DNA from: CAVPMN01 sp963706425
GTDB taxonomy: Bacteria; Actinomycetota; Acidimicrobiia; Acidimicrobiales; Acidimicrobilacustridaceae
Length of the DNA stretch: 64,000 nt
Direction: 5' to 3'
Assembly (NCBI GenBank): GCA_963706425.1
Contig: CAVPMN010000003.1
Span: 124,001-188,000, forward strand
Part shown: in pieces, positions 28,902 to 38,323 of the stretch
Numbering within the stretch: the stretch's first letter is position 1
Layout of the letters: each line of letters begins with the position of its first letter
Made by a program: the position numbers and the translations under genes
Notes under the pieces: model-generated
Database searches by the model: none
Seen by the model: only the letters and a program-made list of their open reading frames with translations
What the model was told of the DNA's origin: nothing

Positions 28902-31124
28902 GTGGCCACCGTCGACCGGGTCCTACCCTGGCGTCGGCACAGCGCGCCGCCGTCCGAGGAGGTCGCCCCCCTCGTCGCGGCGTATCGCGAGCACCATCCC
29001 CGAGCCTCCACCGCGCTGATCTCGCGTGCCTACGAGCTGGCCGCCGCCGCCCACCGCGGCCAGTCGCGCAAGTCGGGCGAGCCCTACATCACCCACCCCG
29101 TGGCGGTGGCCAAGATCGTGGCCGAGCTCGGCCTCGACGACATCACCATCGCCGGGGCGCTACTGCACGACGCGGTGGAAGACACCGGCATGACCATCGC
29201 CGACGTCGAGACCGATTTCGGGGCCGAGGTGGCCGCCATCGTCGACGGGGTCACCAAGCTCGACCGCCTCAAGTTCGACTCGAAGGAGGCCCAGCAGGCC
29301 GCCACCATGCGCAAGATGCTGGTGGCGATGGCGAAGGACCTGCGGGTGCTCATCATCAAGCTGGCTGATCGGCTGCACAACATGCGCACCATCGCCGCCA
29401 TGCCGGCGTGGAAGCAGGAGCGCACCGCCCAGGAGACGCTCGACATCTATGCCCCGCTGGCCCATCGCCTGGGCATGCAGGACATGAAGCAGCAGCTCGA
29501 AGACCTGGCCTTCGCCGCCTTGCACCCCAAGCGCTTCGCCGAGATCGACCACATGGTGGCCACCCGCTCGCCCGAGCGCGACATCTACCTCTTCCAGGTC
29601 ATCGAGGAGGTGCGCGAGCGGCTGAAGGAGCTGCGCATCGACGCCGAGGTCACCGGGCGGCCGAAGCACTACTGGTCGATCTACGAGAAGATGGTCGTCA
29701 AGGGCAAGGAGTTCGACGACATCTACGACCTGGTGGGCATCCGGGTGCTCGTCGAGACCGTGAAGGACTGCTACGCCGCGCTCGGCTCGATCCATGCCAC
29801 GTGGAAGCCGGTGCAGGGGCGGTTCAAGGACTACATCGCCATGCCCAAGTTCAACCTCTACCAGTCGCTGCACACCACCGTGGTGGGTCCGCAGGGCAAA
29901 CCGCTCGAGGTGCAGATCCGCACGGGTGAGATGCACGGCCGGGCCGAGTTCGGTGTGGCGGCGCACTGGAACTACAAGGACAACAACGGCTCCACCAACG
30001 ACCTGGTGTGGCTCAACCGCATCGTCGACTGGCAGCGCGAGACCGAAGACCCCGGCGAGTTCATGGCCAACCTCAAGGTCGACCTCGAGCAGGACGAGGT
30101 GTTCGTGTTCACGCCCAAGGGACGCGTCATCACGTTGCAGAAGGGCGCCACCCCGGTCGACTTCGCCTACAGCGTGCACACCGAGGTCGGCCACAGCTGC
30201 ATCGGGGCACGGGTCAACGGCCGGCTCGCCCCGCTCGACTCCGAGCTGCAGTCGGGCGACTCGGTCGAGATCTTCACGTCGAAGGTCGACGGTGCCGGGC
30301 CGTCGCGCGACTGGCTCAAGTTCGTCGCCACCCATCGAGCGGCCAACAAGATCCGCCAGTGGTACTCGCGCGAGCGGCGCGAGGACGCCATCGAGAGCGG
30401 CCAGGAAGACCTGATCCGGGCGATGCGCCGCGAGGGTCTGCCCGTGCAGAAGATCGTGAGCTCGTCGGTGCTCGACGAGGTCGCCTCGTCGCTCAACTAC
30501 GCCGACTTGGCCGGGCTCAAGGCGGCCATCGGTGAGAACCACGTGTCGGCCAAGTCGGTGGCCGAGCGGGTGCGTCGCCATCTGCAGGACGGCGATCCCA
30601 CTCGTGAGGAGCAGATGCCGGTTCCCGTGCGCGAGCGCCGCCGGCGACGCAGCGGCGGCGGGCATTCGGGCGTGCACGTCGAGGGTCTCGACGACGTGAT
30701 GGTGCGGCTGTCGCGCTGCTGCACCCCGGTGCCCGGCGACGAGATCATGGGCTTCGTCACGCGTGGTCGTGGCGTGTCGGTGCACCGCACCGACTGCGCC
30801 AACGCCATCTCGCTGTCGATGGGGCAGGGCGATCGTCTCATCGACGTCGACTGGGACAACGAGACCTCGGGCACGTTCGTGGCGTCGATCGAGGTGAAGG
30901 CGCTCGACCGGTCGCGGCTGCTGCGCGACGTGAGCACGGCGCTGGCCGAGCACCACGTCAACATCATCTCGTGCAACACCATCACCGGCTCCGACCGCAT
31001 CTCGAAGATGCGCTTCGACTTCGAGCTGGCCGACCCGTCGCACCTCGACTCGGTGCTCAGCTCGATCAAGCAGATCGACAGCATCTACGACGCCTACCGC
31101 GTGCTCCCCGGCAAGGGGAACTAG
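28902..31124 (+). CDS. relA: Bifunctional (p)ppGpp synthetase/hydrolase (RelA/SpoT)
   Basis: Makes and degrades the stringent-response alarmone. In order: HD hydrolase with LLHDAVEDT near 86 and KLADRLHN near 152, synthetase with TGRPKHYWSIYEKM near 250 and YQSLHTTVVGPQGKPLEVQI near 325, TGS (FVFTPKGRVITLQKGATPVDFAY) near 400, a Cys-containing middle region (SRCCTPVPGD) and a C-terminal ACT domain. Both catalytic halves look complete, so the enzyme is probably bifunctional. GTG 28902 has AGGAGG (28887-28892) 9 nt upstream. Length 740. Confidence 0.96.
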   Translation: MATVDRVLPWRRHSAPPSEEVAPLVAAYREHHPRASTALISRAYELAAAAHRGQSRKSGEPYITHPVAVAKIVAELGLDDITIAGALLHDAVEDTGMTIADVETDFGAEVAAIVDGVTKLDRLKFDSKEAQQAATMRKMLVAMAKDLRVLIIKLADRLHNMRTIAAMPAWKQERTAQETLDIYAPLAHRLGMQDMKQQLEDLAFAALHPKRFAEIDHMVATRSPERDIYLFQVIEEVRERLKELRIDAEVTGRPKHYWSIYEKMVVKGKEFDDIYDLVGIRVLVETVKDCYAALGSIHATWKPVQGRFKDYIAMPKFNLYQSLHTTVVGPQGKPLEVQIRTGEMHGRAEFGVAAHWNYKDNNGSTNDLVWLNRIVDWQRETEDPGEFMANLKVDLEQDEVFVFTPKGRVITLQKGATPVDFAYSVHTEVGHSCIGARVNGRLAPLDSELQSGDSVEIFTSKVDGAGPSRDWLKFVATHRAANKIRQWYSRERREDAIESGQEDLIRAMRREGLPVQKIVSSSVLDEVASSLNYADLAGLKAAIGENHVSAKSVAERVRRHLQDGDPTREEQMPVPVRERRRRRSGGGHSGVHVEGLDDVMVRLSRCCTPVPGDEIMGFVTRGRGVSVHRTDCANAISLSMGQGDRLIDVDWDNETSGTFVASIEVKALDRSRLLRDVSTALAEHHVNIISCNTITGSDRISKMRFDFELADPSHLDSVLSSIKQIDSIYDAYRVLPGKGN

Positions 31125-31194
31125 GCAACCCAAGCCGCCCGACCGTTCGAAAGCCGTGCGACGGACATCCGCGGCACCGACGGAGCGGTACGCC

Positions 31195-31200
31195 TAGGGT
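31195..31200 (+). promoter_or_regulatory. Candidate -10 box of the 31.2 kb cluster
   Basis: TAGGGT, 41 nt before the ATG at 31242. The leader holds a hairpin, CCCCGA-GAC-TCGGGG (31210-31224), and then GGGAGG at 31228-31233 as Shine-Dalgarno. Confidence 0.4.
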
Positions 31201-31241
31201 CGTCGGAGTCCCCGAGACTCGGGGCGGGGGAGGCGGGGGCC

Positions 31242-32021
31242 ATGAGTGACGTCGGTGGCGGTATGGACGGGGTCGGATCGAGCGAGCCGGGGGGCTCGGC
31301 GCCAGGCCCGAGCGGCCCGCCGGCGGCAGCCCAGGCCGATCCGTGGTATCGCAACCCGAAGTGGTGGGCGTTGGTTGTGCTGGTCCTGCTGCTCGTCGGC
31401 CTCGGCGCGTGGCTGATCTCGGCCGGCGGCGACGATGACGACGACGTGGCCACGGCAGGCACCACGACCGTCATGCCGACGTCGACAGAGACGACCGAAT
31501 GCGGCCCGACCGACGAAGGGTGCGGCGACGCCAACGACCCCAACCTCGACGGCGCCGAAGTGTCGGACTGCGACGAGCTGAACAGCGAGGGCTGCGGCGA
31601 CGCCAACGACCCGAACCTCGACGGCGCGGAGAACGCCGGCGCTGATTGTGTGGGGGTGCTCGAGTGTGATCTCGACGCCGCCCGTTCCCGCTGGAGTGGG
31701 TTCACCGGAGCCCGGTACATCATGGAGTACTCCTTCGCAGGCGAGGGCGAGGCCTTCTACTGCGTCGAGGGCATCGCCGGCGATCCGTCCTCGGTCGTGC
31801 CCTTCGCCCAGGGACAGGGCTGCGGGACCTCCGGCGACCCAGCCTCACCAGACGCGGTGCTCGGGGTCGAGGCCTGGTTCGACCGCCTGCAGCAGTGGAT
31901 CGACGAGGGTGTGCTCATCTCCGCCACCTACGACGAGGCCACCGGACGCCCGAGCCTGGCCGATTCGTCCTTGCAGGACGGGCTGCAGGTCACCTGGGGC
32001 TGGCTCGACCCGCCCGCGTAG
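31242..32021 (+). CDS. Membrane-anchored protein with a DUF6174-like C-terminal domain
   Basis: 259 residues: a Gly/Pro-rich cytosolic start, one helix (WWALVVLVLLLVGLGAWLI, about 44-62), an acidic spacer with two copies of GCGDANDPNLDGAE, and a C-terminal domain (about 141-259) beginning ECDLDAARSRW and ending WLDPPA. The DANDPNLDG loops look like calcium-binding Asp/Asn-rich loops. The C-terminal domain resembles DUF6174 and is repeated at the end of the next protein. Function unknown; the domain should face outward. Promoter-like TAGGGT lies upstream. Confidence 0.6.
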   Translation: MSDVGGGMDGVGSSEPGGSAPGPSGPPAAAQADPWYRNPKWWALVVLVLLLVGLGAWLISAGGDDDDDVATAGTTTVMPTSTETTECGPTDEGCGDANDPNLDGAEVSDCDELNSEGCGDANDPNLDGAENAGADCVGVLECDLDAARSRWSGFTGARYIMEYSFAGEGEAFYCVEGIAGDPSSVVPFAQGQGCGTSGDPASPDAVLGVEAWFDRLQQWIDEGVLISATYDEATGRPSLADSSLQDGLQVTWGWLDPPA

Positions 32022-33932
32022 ATGACCGAACCGAGCGAGGACGCCGCCTCGACTCCTGCGCGCCGGCGTCGGTGGGTCAGATGGGCCGCCGGAGGCGCCG
32101 CGCTGGTGGTGATCGCGGCCGCCGTGGGCTGGGTGATCCGCGACCGGTCGGAGTCCGACATGCCTGAGCTGGCATGCGAGGTCGGCCAGGAGTCGGCGGG
32201 CACCCAGGACACTGCGGACGCACCCACGGAGATGGGCTGCGACGCCCGTGGGGTGCTGGCTCCGGAAGCGGTGGTAGCGGCCGACGCCGACGTGCAGTAC
32301 GAGGAATTGGCGGCCGAGGGAACGTCGACCGCGCGCTACACGGGCGCGCAGCAACTTGCGCCGGGCTCGGTGCTGGTGATCGACGCGCCGACGGGCCCCT
32401 ACTACGGCAAGGTCACCGCCGTCGACGGCGAGCAGGTCACCATGGAGCCGGGCACGTTGGCCGACGTGTTCAGCGATCTCGAGTACGCGATCGACACCGT
32501 GGTGCCGATGAACGGCGAGGTCACCGAGTTGGGGGGCGATTCGGTTGGTCCGGCGACCGAGGGCGCTGACGATCCCGCCGGGGCGTCTCCCCTCGACGAG
32601 GAGTCGCTTGCACCCGGCAGCGGTGCGCCCGTCGTGCAGCAGGTGGCGTTCGGTCAGGGAAACTCCACCACCACGACCACGCCGCGGTCACGTGACCGGT
32701 CGAAGAAGCAGAAACCGGCCTGCAAGGCGTCCGACGTCGCGCTCGAGCTGCGGGCATCGCAGGATGTGCAGCTCGGCACGTTGCGCACTACCGGCAACTG
32801 GCGCACCAAGACGGGCTTGTTCGGGATCAAGACCCAAGAGCTGCTCTACGCAGACGCCTCGATATCGCCGTCCGCCCGCTTCGGCTTGGATGCGCGTGTG
32901 GCCGGCAAGCTCAACTGCTCGCAGTCCGTTCCTTTGGTGCCGAACCGGCAACTCGGCATCACCGCAGTCACCTTCGGTCCGGTGCCGGCATGGATCACCC
33001 ACGAGCTGGCCGTGAACCTCAAGGGCTATGCGGAGGTCGACGTCGACCTCCGCCTCGGTTTCGACGTGCAGGCCAACGCCACCTTCGGGGCTCGCATCGA
33101 CACCCGAGCCAATGGTGTGTCCGGCCCCTACGCCACGGGTAGCGCCACGGCCAGCGTGCGTTCGTCCCCTGAGATCGCGCTCACCTTGGGCGCCGAGTTG
33201 GAGTTCGTCTATACGGCGAAGGTGTTCGGCGTCATCGGGTTCGCGCCATCGCTCAGGCCCTACGGCGAGTTCGAGTACTCGAATGTGGCGGAACCACCGT
33301 GCCCTCCGGCCACGCCATGCCTGGCGTTCCACAGCGGCCTCCTCTACGGGGTCGATCTGGCTTTTGGCGTGTCGGGCCCAGGCCGGCCCAGCAAGCGAGC
33401 GCGTCTGGTTTCCGGCGAGATCGAGATCCCGGGCGCTCTCCCGTTCTCGAAGGTCCTGTGGGCGGCACCGACCACGACCACCACCACGTCGTCGCCGTCG
33501 ACGACGACGACACCGCCCGTCACCGACGTGCCGAGCACGCCCTCGCCTGTCGGGTGCACATCGGGAGCTGCGGGCTCGCTGCAGTGCGACCTCGACGCCG
33601 CGTCCGCGCGCTGGGCGCAGATGGCGGGCTCGCGGTATGTGCTCGCCTACACGTTCGACGGCGGTGGCCGCACCACCTACTGCGTCGAGGCGGTGGCGGG
33701 TGACCCGTCGTCGGTCGTTCCTTTCACCCAGGGCCAGGGCTGCGACGTGACCGGGTCGCCCGATGCCGGCCTCGGAGTGGAGGCGTGGTTCGCCCGACTG
33801 CAGGAGTGGCTCGACCAGGGAGCGGTCTCGTCGCTGACCTTCGACGACCAGACCGGCCTGCCCACCACGGCAGAGGCCAGCTTCGCCGATGGCGTCACCG
33901 TCACGTGGGAGTGGCTCGTCCCTCCGGCGTGA
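32022..33932 (+). CDS. Large membrane-anchored extracytoplasmic protein, DUF6174-like C-terminus
   Basis: 636 residues. A basic stretch (RRRRWVRW) and one helix (about 22-40) anchor it; an exported region follows with YTGAQQLAPGSVLVID and GPYYGKVTAVDGEQVT, a beta-rich middle (about 240-470), a Thr-rich linker (TTTTTTSSPSTTTTPP) and the same 115-residue C-terminal domain as its neighbour (LQCDLDAASARW ... WLVPPA). The ATG directly abuts the previous TAG (TAGATG), so translation is coupled and the two products may act together. Not recognised beyond that; a surface or adhesin-like role is a guess. Confidence 0.6.
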   Translation: MTEPSEDAASTPARRRRWVRWAAGGAALVVIAAAVGWVIRDRSESDMPELACEVGQESAGTQDTADAPTEMGCDARGVLAPEAVVAADADVQYEELAAEGTSTARYTGAQQLAPGSVLVIDAPTGPYYGKVTAVDGEQVTMEPGTLADVFSDLEYAIDTVVPMNGEVTELGGDSVGPATEGADDPAGASPLDEESLAPGSGAPVVQQVAFGQGNSTTTTTPRSRDRSKKQKPACKASDVALELRASQDVQLGTLRTTGNWRTKTGLFGIKTQELLYADASISPSARFGLDARVAGKLNCSQSVPLVPNRQLGITAVTFGPVPAWITHELAVNLKGYAEVDVDLRLGFDVQANATFGARIDTRANGVSGPYATGSATASVRSSPEIALTLGAELEFVYTAKVFGVIGFAPSLRPYGEFEYSNVAEPPCPPATPCLAFHSGLLYGVDLAFGVSGPGRPSKRARLVSGEIEIPGALPFSKVLWAAPTTTTTTSSPSTTTTPPVTDVPSTPSPVGCTSGAAGSLQCDLDAASARWAQMAGSRYVLAYTFDGGGRTTYCVEAVAGDPSSVVPFTQGQGCDVTGSPDAGLGVEAWFARLQEWLDQGAVSSLTFDDQTGLPTTAEASFADGVTVTWEWLVPPA

Positions 33933-34865
33933 TCACGGTTCGGTGCGGCCGAGGTGGGTGCCGAAGAACTCGACGGTGGGCTCGAGGGCGTCGTCGCGCA
34001 GGTCCTGGGCGTGGTCGTCGCCGGGCACCATCAGGGTCTCGGCCTCGGCGCCGACGGCACGAAGCGCATCGGCCAGCCGCGTCGCCTGGTCGAACGGCAC
34101 GAAGTCGGCCTCCGACGCGGTGAGGTGCGCGGGTGGGGCCTCCGCAGTCGCCCACGTCACTGGCGAGAGCTCGGCGTACGAGTCGGGACAGTCCGCCAGG
34201 GTGCAGCCGACGTAGTCGGTGAACACCTGGGGTGTGAGCACGCCGATGCAGTCCTCGACACCCGCACAGCCGACGGGCGGATCCCCAGGATTGGCCTGGC
34301 CGTCCAGCGGGGCGAGCACCGAGAGGTCGGTCGGTCCCGACCACGACGCCACCGCCTTGATCGGTGGGCGATCTCCGTCGACCCCCTGCAGCGCGACCAT
34401 CAGCGCCAGGTTGCCTCCGGCCGACGCACCGAACAGGCCGACCCGATCTGGGTCGACCCCCAGCGACTCGGCGTTGTCCATCACCCAGTGCACGGCCATT
34501 CGGGTGGTGTCGATCTCGGCGGGCACACGCTCACCTGGCGGCGGGATGGCGTAGTTCACCGAGAACGCCACGAACCCGGCCCGGGCGAAGCCCCTGGCAG
34601 TGGACGCCAACTCGGCCTTGTCGCCTCCCGCCCAGCCACCTCCGTGGAACATCACCACTGCGGCGCGGGTGATGCGGCCCGCGTCGTCGGAACCCACCGG
34701 GCGCTGATCGGACTCGTAGCGGTCGAGCTGCAACACCTGGCCCTGATAGTCGCCGTAGCTGATGTTCTTCGTCACCGCCACGCCGTCGTCAGCGGAGCAC
34801 CCGATCGACAGCGTGGCCAACACGAGGAGAACGACGACGAGCGTGCCGCGGGGGGTCGACCGCAT
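33933..34865 (-). CDS. Alpha/beta hydrolase lipoprotein (BD-FAE-like esterase)
   Basis: 310 residues with a lipoprotein signal peptide ending LSIGC (Cys 23). The oxyanion motif HGGGWAGG (74-81) and the nucleophile elbow GASAGG (146-151) are clear; the acid and His lie near the C-terminus (GDDHAQD). ISYGDYQGQVLQLDRYES at the start of the mature part matches esterases of the BD-FAE type. Substrate unknown. ATG 34865 was chosen because it begins the signal peptide; the open frame extends further up. Its stop abuts the end of the convergent gene. Confidence 0.78.
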   Translation of the reverse strand: MRSTPRGTLVVVLLVLATLSIGCSADDGVAVTKNISYGDYQGQVLQLDRYESDQRPVGSDDAGRITRAAVVMFHGGGWAGGDKAELASTARGFARAGFVAFSVNYAIPPPGERVPAEIDTTRMAVHWVMDNAESLGVDPDRVGLFGASAGGNLALMVALQGVDGDRPPIKAVASWSGPTDLSVLAPLDGQANPGDPPVGCAGVEDCIGVLTPQVFTDYVGCTLADCPDSYAELSPVTWATAEAPPAHLTASEADFVPFDQATRLADALRAVGAEAETLMVPGDDHAQDLRDDALEPTVEFFGTHLGRTEP

Positions 34866-34990
34866 GGCCCGACAGCGTGCCACGGTTGGTCCGGCTGAGG
34901 GTGCCGGGGCCAGGCTGAAGAAACCGTCGGCGCCATCCAGGCCACGTGAGTCGTTCGCATCCCATCCGTCTGGCGTCATCGACGATCCTC

Positions 34991-34996
34991 TACGAT
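34991..34996 (+). promoter_or_regulatory. Candidate -10 box
   Basis: TACGAT in the 188-nt gap between the divergent hydrolase and the secreted-protein gene starting near 35054. A GGGAG Shine-Dalgarno lies at 35041-35045. Confidence 0.35.
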
Positions 34997-35053
34997 CGTC
35001 GGATCTGCAGACGGCGGATGATCTAGGTGGATGATCCAAAGGGAGTGGTGATC

Positions 35054-35518
35054 GTGCGGAAGAACCGGATGGCACAGCAGTTGGCCAAGCTGATCGGGGG
35101 CGCGGCGGTGGTCGGTGCACTCGTGGTCGGCACCACCGCGGCAGGTGCGGGTGCGCCCCTCATGACGGTCGAGCCCGACACCGTCACCTACGACCAGGAC
35201 TTCACCATCTCCGGTTCGAACTGCTTCACCCAGGTCGTCGTGGGTGTGCTCCAGATCCCTGGTTCTCAGGGCGCGGTCACTCCTGAGCAGGATGGAACCT
35301 GGTCGACCACCCGCGTGGCGTTTGCGGAGGCCGGGGTTCCTGCGGGCACGCTCACCGTGTTCGCCTCGTGCCTCGACAGCTTCGATTATCCCGACGTCGA
35401 GATCACGCTGGTTGCCGACGAGCCCACCACCACGACGACGGCCGCACCGACGACCACCGCCGCCCCGACGACCACGGCGGCGGCCGCAGCCACGGCCGCC
35501 CCGCGGTTCACCGGCTGA
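35054..35518 (+). CDS. Small secreted protein with Thr/Ala-rich tail
   Basis: About 154 residues. A basic start and hydrophobic segment (LIGGAAVVGALVVGTTAAGAG) form a signal peptide; the mature part (MTVEPDTVTYDQDFTISG to EITLVADEP) looks like one immunoglobulin-type beta sandwich, with Cys in SNCFTQ and ASCLDS possibly forming a disulfide. The last 35 residues are Thr/Ala/Pro repeats. GTG 35054 follows GGGAG; GTG 35048 is an alternative. Function unknown. Confidence 0.6.
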   Translation: MRKNRMAQQLAKLIGGAAVVGALVVGTTAAGAGAPLMTVEPDTVTYDQDFTISGSNCFTQVVVGVLQIPGSQGAVTPEQDGTWSTTRVAFAEAGVPAGTLTVFASCLDSFDYPDVEITLVADEPTTTTTAAPTTTAAPTTTAAAAATAAPRFTG

Positions 35519-35528
35519 CGGCCGGGCC

Positions 35529-35561
35529 ACGACCTGCCGACGCCGTCCGTCGGCAGGTCGT
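35529..35561. terminator. Perfect hairpin between convergent genes
   Basis: ACGACCTGCCGACG (35529-35542) pairs perfectly with CGTCGGCAGGTCGT (35548-35561): 14 bp with a 5-nt loop, filling the gap between the stops of the secreted protein (+) and the SpoIIAA-like protein (-). A bidirectional terminator is likely despite the lack of a clear U-tract. Confidence 0.65.
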
Positions 35562-35929
35562 CAGTCGGGTTCGGCCACCCACGCCTTGGCGTCGACCAGT
35601 TCGGCCGTGTGGAACACCTTGAACTTGCCGGGCATCATCCAGCCGAAGCCGCCCACGAGGTGGCGTACCCAGTCGTGGTCGGAGACGACCGCGCAACGCT
35701 CGAACTTGGTGGGGTGCTCGGCCCCGAGCTTGGTGTCCTCCCACGCGGCGCCGCCGGAGTAGCCCTCGAACCGGTCGCCGAGCAGGTAGAGCATGCGCAC
35801 CTTGCCGTGATCGGCGATCGCCGCCTCGACCGCTGGGAGCAGCACCGATTCGTAGTCGTCGGCGTGGACCTCGCCCACCGCCTCGAAACCGAGGGTGCCC
35901 GCCGGCATGTCTGTGAGCGTCTCGATCAT
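35561..35929 (-). CDS. SpoIIAA-like (STAS/UspA-like) protein
   Basis: 122-residue protein of the SpoIIAA-like family: GTLGFEAVGEVHADDYESVLLP, then VRMLYLLGDRFEGYSGGAAWEDTK and a final GKFKVFHTAELVDAKAWV. Members adopt a STAS-like fold; their role is largely unknown, with lipid or small-molecule binding suggested. It stands alone, convergent to the secreted-protein gene and divergent from the CAP-domain gene. Confidence 0.75.
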   Translation of the reverse strand: MIETLTDMPAGTLGFEAVGEVHADDYESVLLPAVEAAIADHGKVRMLYLLGDRFEGYSGGAAWEDTKLGAEHPTKFERCAVVSDHDWVRHLVGGFGWMMPGKFKVFHTAELVDAKAWVAEPD

Positions 35930-37565
35930 CGGTACCTCCCGGTTCTCCGCTCGTGAGACGCTATCCCGATCCGTGCGTGCAGCGTCTTGCTCCCTGACGC
36001 CGCGGGGTGAAGCCTTCCTGCGGTTCTGCCATCATCGGCGCGATGCGGCGGACGAGCAGCGGGCTTCGGGGTCTGGCGGCCATCATCGCAGTGGTCGGGG
36101 TGGTGGCGGCGACGGTTCTCGTTCCGCTGGGCTCATCAGCGGCGGTGGCCGATGCGACACCTGCGGCGATCGACGTGTCGACTCGCGCCGCATCGCGGGC
36201 CGCCTACCAGTCGATCCTGAAGCCGGCGCTCGACGGTGCCGCTGGGGTGGACCGGCGACGAGTCCGGCTGCGACGCCGGCATCGGTCTCGGCCGCCTCGC
36301 AGACCGCCACCCTCGACGCCGTCAACTACGTGCGTGGCCTTGTCGGCCTGCCCGAGGTGACCTTCGATCCGTCGCTCTCCGCCGACGCTCAGGAAGCTGC
36401 GCTGATGATGGCGGTGGCTGACGACCTCAGCCACTCTCCCGGACGAGTCGTGGCCGTGCTACTCGCCGGCTGGTGCCACGTCGGCAGGGAAGTCGAACCT
36501 CACCAGGGGCTCAACGCATTCGGGGCGGGGGCGATCCTCAACTACATGGCCGATCGGGGGTCTGGAACTACTTCGTCGGCCATCGACGGTGGGTCCTCGA
36601 TCCCAGGCGTCAGGTGATGGGCAGCGGGTCGGTCTGCATCCCGGGAGGCACCTGCGCCAACGCCCTCGACGTCATCCGGGGAGCCACCGCACCGGCACCT
36701 GCCACGCCCGAGTGGCTGCCGTGGCCGTCGGCCGGCTACTTCCCGGTGCAGCTGGAGCCGTCGGGGCGGTGGTCGTTGTCGTCGAACGACACCACCACCG
36801 ACTTCACGGGAGCCACGGTCACCGTCACGCGTGGCGGCGTCGAGCTGCCGGTCACGATCCAGCCCTTCGCCAACGGCTACGGACCCAACACCATCGTGTG
36901 GCAGGTCGATCCCCAGTACACGACCGGGCAGGCCGACCGCTCCTACGTGGTCACGGTGGAGGGCATCGTCGACGGCGGCCAAACCCACTTCTCACCAGTA
37001 CACGGTCACGCTGTTCGACGCCGAGATCGACACCGACCAGACCATCACGTTCCCGGCGCTGGCCAACCGCACCTACGGCGACGGGCCGCTCACGCTGTCG
37101 GCCTCGGCCAGTTCCGGGCTGCCGGTCACCTTCTCCAGCTCGACGCCGGCGGTGTGCGCCACGTCGGGGGCGCAAGGCAACACCCTCACCCTCTTGCGGG
37201 CCGGCACGTGCACCGTCGACGCGAACCAAGCGGGTGACAGCATCCGCAATCCCGCGCCCACGGTGCAGCGGTCGTTCACTGTCGCCAAGAAGTCGTTGAC
37301 GGTGACCGCTCGCGATGCGGTGGCCTACCCGGGGCGAGCGATACCCGACCTCCTGGTCGACTACACGGGCTTCGTCGCCGGCGAGACCCTGGCGAGCTCC
37401 GGCATCACCGGCGCGCCTTCGTGCAGCACGACCGCTACACCCGCGAGCCCTGGTGGCGCCTACCCGATCACCTGCACTTCTGGCACGCTGGCGAGCGTCA
37501 AGTACAGCTTCATCTTCGTCGCCGGCGAGCTCACCATGGATGCGGGCAGCCTCTTCACCCCGCTG

Positions 37566-37944
37566 GCGCCGACACGCATTCAGGACTCGAGGCCGGTGTC
37601 GAAGGTCGGGCCCTATTCGTCTCCGTGGGCCGCTGGTCAGATCCCGCGAGATCACCGTGGCGGGCAAGGCCGGCGTGCCGGTCGATGCGGATGCGGTGGT
37701 GTTGAACGTGACGGTGACGGGTACGTCGGCATCGTCGCATCTGCGCATCTGGCCGAAGGGTGATGCCTTGCCGGTGGTGTCGAGCCTCAACTGGCAGCCG
37801 GGGTGGACGGTGCCGAACGCGGTGACGGTGAAGGTGGGCGAGGCAGGGAAGATCAACGTCTACAACCACAACGGAGCCGCCGACGTGATCATCGACGTCG
37901 TCGGCTATTACCGAGATGGCGTCGGGGCGGGCTACACGCCTGTT
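37566..37944 (+). repeat. Surface-protein repeat, unit 1
   Basis: First of three tandem units of about 378 coding nt (126 codons). It starts at the GCGCCGACACGCATTCAGGA segment (APTRIQDSR) and covers VVLNVTVTGTSASSHLRIWP and NVYNHNGAADVIIDVVGYY. Observed length is 379 nt because of one apparent extra base. Confidence 0.8.
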
Positions 37945-38323
37945 GCGCCGACACGCATTCAGGACTCGAGGTCGGTGTCGAAGGTCGGGCCCTATTCGTC
38001 TCCGTGGGCTGGCTGGTCAGATCCGCGAGATCACCGTGGTGGGCACAGCCGGGGTGCCGGTTGGTGCTGATGCGGTGGTGTTGAACGTGACGGTGACGGG
38101 TACGTCGGCGTCGTCGCATCTGCGCATCTGGCCGAAGGGTGATGCGCTGCCGGTGGTGTCGAGCCTGAACTGGCAGGCGGGATGGACAGTACCGAACGCA
38201 GTCACGGTGAAGGTGGGGCTCGAGGGCAAGATCAACGTCTACAACCACAGTGGTTCCGCCGATGTGGTCATCGATGTCGTCGGCTACTTCGACGACGGCA
38301 GTGGGGCGGCCTTCCACCCGCTC
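37945..38323 (+). repeat. Surface-protein repeat, unit 2
   Basis: Nearly identical to unit 1 at the DNA level over long stretches (for example through the LNVTVTGTSASSHLRIWPKG region), indicating recent duplication or gene conversion. It also carries an apparent extra base near 38011. Confidence 0.8.

Noticed and set aside
33470..33515. Short ACC/ACG repeats, also at 35425-35500, as possible CRISPR or microsatellites
   Set aside because: They encode Thr-rich linkers in exported proteins; repeats and spacers of CRISPR type are absent.
36007..36042. GTG 36007 as start of the CAP-domain protein
   Set aside because: ATG 36043 directly begins the basic-plus-hydrophobic signal peptide; the extra 12 residues do not resemble one.
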